DNA from: CAXXOK01 sp964497495
Lineage (GTDB): Bacteria > Bacillota > Clostridia > Christensenellales > Aristaeellaceae
Assembly (NCBI GenBank): GCA_964497495.1
Contig: CAZCCZ010000048.1
Coordinates: 1-22,221 of the forward strand
Length of the DNA: 22,221 nucleotides
Reading direction: 5' to 3'
In this document: piece by piece, positions 15,750 through 22,221 of the stretch
How positions within the stretch are numbered: position 1 is the stretch's first letter
Layout of the letters: every line of letters begins with the position of its first letter
The notes under the pieces: generated by a model
Told to the model about the DNA's origin: nothing
Seen by the model: the letters and a program-made list of their open reading frames with translations, nothing else
The model's database searches: none
Translations under genes and position numbers: made by a program

Positions 15750-15769
15750 CCGCGCCCTACGCGGCACCT

Positions 15770-16753
15770 TTACTTGATGACCATCAGCGCTTTCCGGTCG
15801 ATGGTCAGCGCCACGACCGCCAGGAAGATCAGCCCCTTGATCAACTGCTGCATGGCGGTGTCCAGCCCCAGCATGACCAGCCCGTTGCTCAAAATCAGGG
15901 AGATCAGCGTGCCGATGACGATGCTGGAAAAGCGCACCTTCGCGCCGCCGGAAATGGGCAGACCGCCCAGCACCAAAGCGATGAGAATCTGCGTTTCAAA
16001 CTGATTGCCCGCCGTGGCCGTGATGGAGCCGACCTTGATCACGTTCACGAACGCGGCGATGCCGGCTATCGCCCCGGCCACCACGAAGGTCAGCACCTTC
16101 ACGCGGTCCGTGCGCACGCCGGAATACTTGGCCGCCAGCTCGCCGGCGCCGATGGCTTTCAAATCCACGCCGATGCGCGTGTACTGGAACAGCACGAAGG
16201 CCACCAGCAGCACCGCCAGCGTGATGCCGAGCTTGAGCCAGTCGTCGTTAAGCGAGGTGATGGTGGGGGTGGCGGCCACCGGCGCGTTGGTGGTAAGGAA
16301 GGCGCACAGGCCGCGGAACAGGTACATGGTGCAGATGGTGACGATGAAGGAGGCGATTCTGAACTTGACGTGGAAGAAGCCGTTCATCAGGCCGATGAGC
16401 GCGCCCGTCACGACGCCGCCCACGATGGCCAGCGCGATGTTGTAGAAGCTCAGCATGCTGACCACGATGGACGCGAGCCCCAGTATCGACCCCTGGGAAA
16501 AGTCCAGGCTGCCCAGCGTCATCACCATAAACACGCCGGTGGACGCGATCATCAGGGGATAAACCTGGCTTAAAATCAGGCGGATGCTCCGTTGGCTGAT
16601 GATGCTGCCGTCCGTCAGCAGCGCGAAGATCACGATGATGACCACCAACCCGAGCAGCGGGAAGAAAGCCTTAACGTGCGGGTTGCCGATGAACGACCTG
16701 AATCCGCCCGTGCCCTGCGGCCCTTTTTCGGCAACCGGTTCCTGATTCATCAT
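15770..16753 (-). CDS. Sugar ABC transporter permease (RbsC type), second copy
   Basis: A 327-residue permease of the RbsC/BPD_transp_2 family with about eight to ten membrane segments. A polar N-terminal tail precedes the first span (FFPLLGLVVIIVIFALL). Family marks include TLGSLDFSQGSILGLASIVV, GALIGLMNGFFHVKFRIASF, FIVTICTMYLFRGL and the loop before ALVLGGLPISGGAKVRF, close to the RbsC motif that contacts the ATPase. It should form the membrane channel, probably as a heterodimer with the product of 18282-19253. ATG 16753 has GGAGG 9 bases ahead; the GTG at 16762 directly abuts that site and is rejected. It begins 15 bases after the ATPase stop. Last gene of the operon. Confidence 0.9.
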   Translation of the reverse strand: MMNQEPVAEKGPQGTGGFRSFIGNPHVKAFFPLLGLVVIIVIFALLTDGSIISQRSIRLILSQVYPLMIASTGVFMVMTLGSLDFSQGSILGLASIVVSMLSFYNIALAIVGGVVTGALIGLMNGFFHVKFRIASFIVTICTMYLFRGLCAFLTTNAPVAATPTITSLNDDWLKLGITLAVLLVAFVLFQYTRIGVDLKAIGAGELAAKYSGVRTDRVKVLTFVVAGAIAGIAAFVNVIKVGSITATAGNQFETQILIALVLGGLPISGGAKVRFSSIVIGTLISLILSNGLVMLGLDTAMQQLIKGLIFLAVVALTIDRKALMVIK

Positions 16754-16768
16754 GCTTTCCACCCTCCT

Positions 16769-18268
16769 TTACAGCATTTTTTCGATGATGTCTTCTTCGC
16801 TCAGCGTCTTGCTGCGGGCGAACTCCGCGTTAATCGCGCCGTCCTTCATGATCAGCAGACGGTCGCACATGCCCAACAGTTCCGCGATTTCCTCGGAAAT
16901 CATGATAATGGACTTACCGGACGCGCGCAGGTCGGCCATCAGCGCGTAGATGTCCGCTTTCACCTTCACGTCGATGCCGCGGGTGGGGCTGTCCAGCACG
17001 AGGATATCGGAGGCCTTGCCCAGCCAGCGCGCCAGCACCACCTTCTGCTTGTTGCCGCCGGACAGGGCGGACACGAACTGTTCGATGCTGGTCATCTTCA
17101 CGCTCATCTGCTCCGCGTGCTCGCTGGCGAAACGGGTGAGCTTCCGATGGTTCAGCAGCCGGTTTTCCGACAGATCGTCCACCGAGGGAAGCACGATGTT
17201 GTCGCGGATACTGTCGTTGACGATCAGCGATTCGTTGTCCCGGTCTTTGGAGGCGTAGGCGATGGAGTGACGGATGGCGTCCGGGATGCAGCCGATGGAC
17301 GTGCCGTCGGCCAGCTCCACGGTGCCCGTGCGGTCGAAGGAGGCGCCGAAAACGGCCTTGCCCACCTCGTGCATGCCGCACTCGCTCAGACCGCCGAAAC
17401 CCAGAATCTCCCCTTTGCGCAGGTCGAAGGTAACGCCGTGAATCTGCCCGGGCACCGACACATCCCGGACTTTCAGCACCGGTTCCCCGGCGGCTTCCTG
17501 CCTGTAATCGGTGCGGTAGTAGTGCTTGCCCAACTCGCGGCCCACCATCAGGCGTTTCAGTTCGTCCTCCGTGGTTTCTGCGCTTTTCACCGTGCTGATC
17601 AGCTGACCGTCTCGCAGAACGGAAATCGTGTCCGTATGCTGGATCACTTCCGCCAGATCGTGGGAGATGAAGATGACCGTGCGTCCGTCCGCCTTGGTGG
17701 TGTTCATGAGCTTGTACAGTTCTTCCCGCCCATACTGGCTCAGCGCCGTGGTCGTCTCGTCGATCACGACCACCTCGGGCCTGAAATAGGTCGCTTTTAC
17801 GATTTCGACCAGCTTCCGGTCCTCGAAATGGAAATGGTCGATCATCAGGGTCGCCTTGATGTGCGTGAAACCGTAGTTATCCAGCAGCGCCTGCGCCTGA
17901 CGGTTCATGGCGGCGGTGTTCTTGATGCCGTACCGCGTAAACTGTCGTTCGTTGCCCAGAAAAATGTTCTCCGCGACCGTGAGGCCGGAAAGCGTGCCCA
18001 TCTCCTGTACGATGATGGATACGCCCTGCCGGTTGGCCTCTACCTGGTTGTGGGTGCGGAGTTCCTTGCCGTTCAGGATGAATTTGCCGCTGTCCGCGCT
18101 GTGGATGCCGCATAGCATGGAACACAACGTGGACTTGCCGGAGCCGTTTTCCCCGATAAGACCCCGAACTTCTCCCTTATCGACCGTCAGGGATACGTGG
18201 TTCACCGCGTGCGTGATGCCGAAGTGCTTATCCACGTTTTCCATGGTCAAAACGCATTGATCAGCCAT
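16769..18268 (-). CDS. Sugar ABC transporter ATP-binding protein (RbsA type), two fused domains
   Basis: A 499-residue double ATPase of the RbsA/MglA/LsrA kind that powers the two permeases. Domain 1 has a normal Walker A (GENGSGKST, 39-47), Walker B VVVID with catalytic Glu171 and switch His203, but the signature is replaced by FHFEDRKLVEI (146-156). Domain 2 has a degenerate P-loop (GFGGLSECG, 290-298), a canonical signature LSGGNKQKVVLARWL (402-416), and Walker B ILVLDSPTRGID with Ser427 where glutamate is usual. One composite ATP site is therefore intact and the other appears dead. AAAGGAGG stands 7 bases before the ATG, and the gene starts 13 bases after the first permease. Confidence 0.92.
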   Translation of the reverse strand: MADQCVLTMENVDKHFGITHAVNHVSLTVDKGEVRGLIGENGSGKSTLCSMLCGIHSADSGKFILNGKELRTHNQVEANRQGVSIIVQEMGTLSGLTVAENIFLGNERQFTRYGIKNTAAMNRQAQALLDNYGFTHIKATLMIDHFHFEDRKLVEIVKATYFRPEVVVIDETTTALSQYGREELYKLMNTTKADGRTVIFISHDLAEVIQHTDTISVLRDGQLISTVKSAETTEDELKRLMVGRELGKHYYRTDYRQEAAGEPVLKVRDVSVPGQIHGVTFDLRKGEILGFGGLSECGMHEVGKAVFGASFDRTGTVELADGTSIGCIPDAIRHSIAYASKDRDNESLIVNDSIRDNIVLPSVDDLSENRLLNHRKLTRFASEHAEQMSVKMTSIEQFVSALSGGNKQKVVLARWLGKASDILVLDSPTRGIDVKVKADIYALMADLRASGKSIIMISEEIAELLGMCDRLLIMKDGAINAEFARSKTLSEEDIIEKML

Positions 18269-18281
18269 CGTCGTGCCTCCT

Positions 18282-19253
18282 TTATTTCACGATTTCGCCC
18301 TTTTTGGGCCTTGCGGTCAGCGCGACGATCGCCAGCAGGGCGGCGCCCGTAACGATATTCTGCACGGTGGTCGGCGCGCCCAGCGCGACGAAGCCGTTGA
18401 AGATGATGGCGATGATGAACTCGCCGATGATGATGGCGGGCACCGCCGTGCCGTATTTACGGAACGAGACGCCGAAGAAAGTGCCCATGAGAGGCGTAAA
18501 GTTGCGGGACATGGACGCCATGCCGGTCGTGGCCGTCATGGAGGTGCCGTAGCTGACCGTGAGGACGGCCATGATGCCCACGAACATGTGCAACAGGATA
18601 AAGCCGGTCAGCTTGACCTTGTTGACGTCGATGCCCATGTTTTTCGCCGTATATTCGTTGCTGCCGATGGCGTAGCAGTAGGTGCCGATACGCGTGTATT
18701 TCAGCAGGAACCCCATCAGCAGGAACGAAGCGAACGCGAGCAGGATGTTGCCCGGCGCGCTGCCGAAGCCCCCGAACGCCGGATCCAGCATCTGTTTCAC
18801 GCCGCCCGCCACGTAATAGGCCAAGGATTCGTAGATCAGCATCAGGCCCACGGTTACGATCATGGAGGGGATGGTGAGCTTGATGTACAGAAAGCCGTTG
18901 ACGAAACCGATGAGCGTGCCGCACAGGATACACCCGATCAGCAGCCCGGCGTAGCCGAACTGCTTGGAGAGCACGACCCCCACGATGGAGGAGAGCACGA
19001 CGTTGGCGCCGATGGAGAAGTCGAACAGCCCCATGACGACGATGAAGTAAAACCCGCACGCGCCCACGGAATAGATGATGGACGACTGAAGGTAGAAATA
19101 CAGGTTGTCCCAACTGCCGAAGTTGCCCGGCGTTAGGATTTTGAACACCCCAAAGAAAAAGGCTGCCATCAGCACCAGCAGCAACAGCCCGTAGAACCTG
19201 CCGAAGGTTTTGTTGGTCTTGAGCTTTTGAAGAAAGCGAGCGTTCTGTTCCAT
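18282..19253 (-). CDS. Sugar ABC transporter permease (RbsC type), first copy
   Basis: A 323-residue permease of the same RbsC family as the gene at 15770-16753 but clearly divergent from it. About eight to ten membrane segments are seen, starting with FYGLLLLVLMAAFFFGVFKI after a basic, polar N-terminus. VVMGLFDFSIGANVVLSSIV, GTLIGFVNGFLYIKLTIPSM and IVTVGLMLIYESL correspond to family positions. Two different permeases with one double ATPase resemble the LsrC/LsrD arrangement; that does not identify the ligand. ATG 19253 follows an AGAAGGAT site. It lies 311 bases after the binding-protein gene, beyond a hairpin, so its expression is probably lower than that of the binding protein. Confidence 0.9.
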   Translation of the reverse strand: MEQNARFLQKLKTNKTFGRFYGLLLLVLMAAFFFGVFKILTPGNFGSWDNLYFYLQSSIIYSVGACGFYFIVVMGLFDFSIGANVVLSSIVGVVLSKQFGYAGLLIGCILCGTLIGFVNGFLYIKLTIPSMIVTVGLMLIYESLAYYVAGGVKQMLDPAFGGFGSAPGNILLAFASFLLMGFLLKYTRIGTYCYAIGSNEYTAKNMGIDVNKVKLTGFILLHMFVGIMAVLTVSYGTSMTATTGMASMSRNFTPLMGTFFGVSFRKYGTAVPAIIIGEFIIAIIFNGFVALGAPTTVQNIVTGAALLAIVALTARPKKGEIVK

Positions 19254-19564
19254 AACGTATCCTTCTATCCTTCCTTCGTCCCTTGCGCAGCGGGAGTGAT
19301 GCCTCCCGGGGAACCCTCGGCGCGGGCCGAAGGCGATCGTCTGTTTTCGATGGATCGATACGGTATTTCTCCGTTGCCGCGGAGCCTCATGCGTTCGCTC
19401 CGGGAAAGAAAAAGAGAGCGCGACTGTTCTTGCGTGGAATATTCGCGCCGCCCCGGGCGTTTCCCTGCCTTCGCGCGTGAAACGGCGGGGAAAGGCGGCG
19501 CTTTGGCTAAAAGACGGGGCTGTTCCCGGGGGAACAGCCCCATGCGTGTGATGCGATCTCCGGT
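19254..19564 (-). other. Leader between binding-protein and permease genes
   Basis: There are 311 bases without a supported gene. Apart from the hairpin at 19516-19541 I see no clear second promoter and no riboswitch that I recognise. An open frame at 19265-19543 (minus) starts inside the hairpin stem, has no ribosome site and an unconvincing Arg/Pro/Ser-rich content, so it was not called. The gap is long compared with the 13-15 base spacings in the rest of the operon, so it may hold a processing or regulatory site. Confidence 0.45.
19516..19541 (-). terminator. Attenuating hairpin after the binding-protein gene
   Basis: A perfect 12-base-pair repeat, GGGGCTGTTCCC (19516-19527) with GGGAACAGCCCC (19530-19541), is followed on the minus strand by GTCTTTTAG. 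It looks like a partial terminator. In binding-protein operons such hairpins commonly keep the binding protein in excess over the membrane parts. Confidence 0.75.
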
Positions 19565-20686
19565 TTACTTGGCGTGACGCGCCACCACGTCCGCAACGGA
19601 CAAGGCCGCGCAGGCATCCTTGAGCTGGTCGAAGGTGTCGTCCGCCATGGCCTTGATCTCGTCCGGATAGTAGGGCAGTTCGGTGCCGGTGAAATACTTG
19701 GCGTAGGAGGCGTAGTCATCGGCGGAGGCAACGAACATGTACGGGAAGATGATCTCGTAGAAGCTGTCCGTGGCGGTGGGGTACTTGCCTTTGATGGCGT
19801 TGTACACCAGCAGGAAGGCGAAGTACGGATCGGCGTAGTGGCCGCCGCTCTCCACGCTCATGGCGCCGGAGGCGAGCTTCTGGTCCAGGTCGGGCAGGAA
19901 GTCCGTGGAGGCGACCTGGATCTTGCCGGTCAGCCCGAGGCCGTCGATGCCGGCCATGGCGCCCACCAGCGTGTCTCCGCCGCCGCCGGCGACGATCAGC
20001 GCGTCGATGTCCGGGTTGGCCGCGATGATGGCTTCCGCGGTGGCGCGGCCGGTGTCGGACGTGGTTCCGCCGTATTGGGGATCAAGCAGCACGGCCTGAT
20101 CGTTGGGGTTGGCGTCGTTCCAGGCGGCGATGCCGGCCTTGTAGCCTTCCCAGCGGCCCAGGAACGTTGCGTCGCCAGCTTCCCAGCCTTCCAGGCCGAT
20201 CTTGCGGGCGCCCTTCTGGCACAGGATGGTGGCCAGCTGGTAGCCGTTGTCCGGCTCGGACTCGTGCACGCAGCCTACGTAGTAGGGCGAGCTCTGCGCC
20301 AGCGCGTATTCGGTGGGGTTGTCCTTCTGGTTGATGGTGCGGAAGAACTGCGCCACGTACATCTGGTTTTCGGTGCAGGTGTTGATGACGGAGGTCATCT
20401 CCGCGGAGGAGGAGTTGCAGATGATCATGCCGTCGCACCCGGCCACGGCCAGCTGTTCGGCAGAGGCCGTAACCTGCTCGGAGATGTGGCCCTGATCGAC
20501 GTAGATCAGTTTCACGCCCAGCGTATCGGCAGCGGAATCCAGGATACGCTTGCACTCGCTGCCCAGCGTATCGGTGGAGCTCCAGATGGAGACGCCGATG
20601 GTGATCTGGTCTTCGGCCTGCGCGCTGACCATGTACAGACCAAATACCATCGTGAGTGCCAGAACAATGGATAGAAGTTTCCTCAT
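19565..20686 (-). CDS. Sugar ABC transporter substrate-binding protein
   Basis: A 373-residue periplasmic-binding-protein-like product (Peripla_BP_4/RbsB-like cluster). The signal peptide MRKLLSIVLALTMVFGLYMV ends near SAQA-ED (24-25), with no lipobox cysteine. The mature part starts QITIGVSIWSSTDTLGSECK and has SAEQLAVAGCDGMIICNSSS, ALIVAGGGGDTLVGAMAGID and KIQVASTDFLPDL, the alternating strand and helix pattern of two-lobed sugar binders. It would catch a ligand, probably a monosaccharide or similar, and deliver it to the permeases encoded downstream. ATG 20686 follows AAGGGGGAA. First gene of the operon, with the promoter at 20726-20755. The ligand cannot be assigned. Confidence 0.9.
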   Translation of the reverse strand: MRKLLSIVLALTMVFGLYMVSAQAEDQITIGVSIWSSTDTLGSECKRILDSAADTLGVKLIYVDQGHISEQVTASAEQLAVAGCDGMIICNSSSAEMTSVINTCTENQMYVAQFFRTINQKDNPTEYALAQSSPYYVGCVHESEPDNGYQLATILCQKGARKIGLEGWEAGDATFLGRWEGYKAGIAAWNDANPNDQAVLLDPQYGGTTSDTGRATAEAIIAANPDIDALIVAGGGGDTLVGAMAGIDGLGLTGKIQVASTDFLPDLDQKLASGAMSVESGGHYADPYFAFLLVYNAIKGKYPTATDSFYEIIFPYMFVASADDYASYAKYFTGTELPYYPDEIKAMADDTFDQLKDACAALSVADVVARHAK

Positions 20687-20725
20687 GCTTTAGTTCCCCC
20701 TTATAAATTTATCGCGGTTTTTTAT

Positions 20726-20755
20726 AGTATATCGCACAAAAAGTTACGGTGTCAA
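20726..20755 (-). promoter_or_regulatory. Promoter of the sugar-transport operon
   Basis: On the minus strand a perfect TTGACA (20750-20755) and TATACT (20726-20731) are separated by 18 bases, in an AT-rich stretch quite unlike the GC-rich genes. The leader to the ATG at 20686 is about 35 bases. This is the best -35 match in the window. Confidence 0.85.
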
Positions 20756-20781
20756 TAGTCGAGCTTCAGTTTTTTGAAATT

Positions 20782-20793
20782 TTGTACGTACAA
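20782..20793. promoter_or_regulatory. Palindrome, possible operator
   Basis: TTGTACGTACAA is a perfect 12-base palindrome with a central CG, 26 bases upstream of the -35 of the sugar operon. After one mismatched base on each side the symmetry extends to AT/AT. LacI/GalR-family operators often have such a CG-centred form. No regulator gene is in the window, so the binder is unknown; a position upstream of -35 would also suit an activator. Confidence 0.45.
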
Positions 20794-21145
20794 TATGAGC
20801 CGACGATCGCACGAAACGCGAACGGCGGGAACCGCAGGACCCGCGCTATGCCCCGCGGCTCTGCCCGGCCGTTTGGCGCGGAAAAGCCACCGCGCACAGG
20901 CTGTGCAATACGGGGAAGCCCGTGGGCGGTATCCCGCGGGACCAGTAATCGCCTGTTCGCTGCGTGCCTTTCGGAAGGGGGGCGCGGCGCGCGGATATGC
21001 GTACAACTGCATTATAACGGATGCGTTAGGGTTACGACCGTACGCTTCCGGAAAAGGTTCCTACAATTTTCGTCCGTAGGCGCGGCGCAGCGCGTCTTTC
21101 CGGCTGTAAAATACGGTTGGCGCTATCGCCGCGCCGGGCAAACTG
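20794..21145. other. Divergent intergenic region without a supported gene
   Basis: About 350 bases separate the sugar-operon control region from the promoter of the SH3b-like gene. Open frames here lack ribosome sites and have Arg/Ala/Gly-rich shadow composition. A tataac/TATAAT-like patch near 21010-21016 has no acceptable -35 on either strand. I see no further structured element worth naming. Confidence 0.5.
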
Positions 21146-21154
21146 TGCTATACT
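21146..21154 (+). promoter_or_regulatory. Extended -10 promoter of the SH3b-like gene
   Basis: TGCTATACT is an extended -10 (TG at 21146-21147, TATACT at 21149-21154). No good -35 lies 17 bases upstream (tcgccg), which is usual for extended -10 promoters. The ribosome site AAGGAG follows at 21174-21179. Confidence 0.55.
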
Positions 21155-21188
21155 GATTTGGACCCTACCGCCAAAGGAGTGTTCGCGC

Positions 21189-22221
21189 TTGATCAGACGC
21201 GCTTTTCTGGTTTTTCTGAGCCTTTTGCTTTTCGTGCCCGCCGCGTTGGCGGAAGCTACCGACGCCCCAGCCTCCGATACGGGCGAAGCCGTGATCGAGG
21301 ATTACGTGGAGGACGACGGCATGAGCGAGGTCGTCGGCCAAAACGACCGGGAACGCCCCAGCATCGAAGGGCTTACCCCGCTGTACACCACCCAGATCAA
21401 GCTGATGACCGCCACGGGTTCGGCCGCGGCTCTCCGCGTGGCACAGGACGAAAACAGCGCGGCGCTGGGTTCCGCCTCCAAGGGCGACACCATTACCATC
21501 TATAAAGTATACCCCGCGTTCGTACTGGCGGAGTTCGAGGGCGTCGTGGGATTCGTGAAGCGCACCTGTATCGACGAGAACTGCGTGACCGTCGACCCGG
21601 AAAACACGCCGCCCTACGGCGTCACCATCAACAGCTACGTCGCCACCACCCTCGACGCGGCCCCCGTGCATACCGATCCGGACAACGCCAGCGAAACCTT
21701 TCCCATCGTGGTGGGCAAGGGCAGCAAGGTGGCGATCCTGGAGTTTACCAAGGGGTTTGCCAAGGTGCTGTACTGGCGCAGTTACGGCTATATCGACGCG
21801 GCGCTTCTGACCGACATGGTGGTGGTGTCCCCCACGGACGAGCCCATGAGCGAGGACACCCCCATTTCCGCTTTCAGTTCGTTTTTCAAGTATAATAACG
21901 GCGTGGATTTCATATTCTACTCAGATCCAGAAGAGCCGCCGGATCCGCCGGAATTGACGCTAGAGCTTGTCGACAACGGTTGTCCGGAAGCAGGCTTGCA
22001 CAGCTATACCATCGCGGCCACGGGCGTCGGAATTACGGGCCTGTCGCAATTCACCATCGACGGCGAACTTCACCAGGTGTTTCATGAGGGCGAAGCCAGC
22101 GAATGGCTGGGCGACGGCAGCGCTTTGGAATCGGACGAAACCGACAGCCATGTGATCATCGGAGACCTCCGTTTCCGCGATTTGGGTGGGGAAACATGGG
22201 ATTGGGAAGCCAATCCCGAGG
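21189..22221 (+). CDS. Secreted protein with two SH3b-like repeats, 3' end outside window
   Basis: The frame stays open from 21189 to the window end (344 codons), starting with TTG; AAGGAG (21174-21179) is 9 bases ahead and a signal peptide begins at once (LIRRAFLVFLSLLLFVPAAL, cut near ALA-EA at 21). An acidic linker precedes two SH3b-like repeats: about 76-128 (ALRVAQDENSAALGSASKGD, then FEGVVGFVKRTCI) and 155-208 (APVHTDPDNASETFPIVVGK, then YWRSYGYIDAALL). A proline-rich hinge near 245-256 leads into a segment with no recognised fold. SH3b repeats usually bind cell-wall peptides, so a surface or wall-associated role is likely, but no catalytic domain is seen so far. A later ATG at 21319 would lose the signal peptide. 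Confidence 0.75.
   Translation, partial: MIRRAFLVFLSLLLFVPAALAEATDAPASDTGEAVIEDYVEDDGMSEVVGQNDRERPSIEGLTPLYTTQIKLMTATGSAAALRVAQDENSAALGSASKGDTITIYKVYPAFVLAEFEGVVGFVKRTCIDENCVTVDPENTPPYGVTINSYVATTLDAAPVHTDPDNASETFPIVVGKGSKVAILEFTKGFAKVLYWRSYGYIDAALLTDMVVVSPTDEPMSEDTPISAFSSFFKYNNGVDFIFYSDPEEPPDPPELTLELVDNGCPEAGLHSYTIAATGVGITGLSQFTIDGELHQVFHEGEASEWLGDGSALESDETDSHVIIGDLRFRDLGGETWDWEANPE

Noticed and set aside
15327..15777. Overlapping open frames on both strands in the repeat-rich intergenic region
   Set aside because: They run through perfect hairpins and the bidirectional terminator, have no ribosome sites, and show no domain. The regularity comes from inverted repeats.
16592..18115. Plus-strand open frame opposite the sugar ATPase
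   Set aside because: It covers the antisense of clear Walker and signature motifs; no ribosome site or recognisable domain.
18273..19136. Plus-strand frame opposite permease 1
   Set aside because: Asp/His/Gln-rich antisense product of membrane-helix codons; not protein-like.
19265..19543. Short minus-strand frame between the binding-protein and permease genes
   Set aside because: Its start lies inside the attenuator stem, there is no ribosome site, and composition is Arg/Pro/Ser-rich.
20749..21156. Plus-strand frame in the divergent intergenic region
   Set aside because: It starts inside the minus-strand promoter, runs across the palindrome and has low-quality composition.
1..22221. CRISPR arrays, tRNA or rRNA genes, insertion sequences, prophage
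   Set aside because: No regularly spaced direct repeats, no recognisable RNA gene, no transposase or integrase motif seen on either strand.

Overview
This looks like chromosomal DNA from a high-GC member of the Bacillota, most likely a Clostridia-type gut anaerobe; a Christensenellales-like lineage is a guess from style only. Pointers are the strong AGGAGG-type ribosome binding sites, TTGACA/TATAAT promoters often with an extended TG -10, the nrdR, polA and coaE set, an ECF sigma factor with a membrane partner, and RbsABC-type sugar uptake. No tRNA, rRNA, CRISPR array, transposase or phage gene was seen. Most of the window is ordinary, tightly packed and minus-strand. The long open frames opposite the genes are high-GC shadows.

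Layout. (1) 1-1040: the 5' end of a class II fructose-bisphosphate aldolase (minus) diverges from a cytidylate-kinase-like gene (plus). A hairpin at 1012-1040 separates that gene from the next block. (2) 11521 down to 1070, minus: polA, coaE, a membrane-anchored lytic transglycosylase with a huge low-complexity cytoplasmic region, an orphan family-5 solute-binding protein, a CHAP plus peptidoglycan-binding protein, a caspase-like secreted protein, and a GtrB-like glycosyltransferase. A consensus-like promoter lies before polA and a second one lies just before the caspase-like gene. The block therefore runs from DNA repair and CoA synthesis into cell-wall and secreted functions. (3) 13602 down to 11655, minus: an O-antigen-ligase/polymerase-like membrane protein, then nrdR with its own near-perfect promoter and a terminator.

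(4) 13750-15303, plus: an ECF sigma factor overlapping a single-pass membrane protein, probably its anti-sigma factor, with a possible ECF-type promoter and a hairpin behind. (5) 15304-15769: a gene-free stretch rich in perfect inverted repeats, including a strong bidirectional terminator. (6) 20755 down to 15770, minus: a sugar-type ABC importer operon (binding protein, permease, double-domain ATPase, second permease). It has a strong promoter, a palindrome that may be an operator, and a hairpin after the binding-protein gene that should reduce expression of the membrane parts. (7) 20756-22221: a divergent intergenic region, then the 5' part of a plus-strand gene for a secreted protein with two SH3b-like repeats, cut by the window end.

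No complete, clearly new multi-gene system could be demonstrated. The best candidates for novelty are the caspase-like protein in its wall-remodelling neighbourhood, the transglycosylase with its long intracellular region, the inverted-repeat-rich intergenic element, and the strongly asymmetric ABC ATPase.
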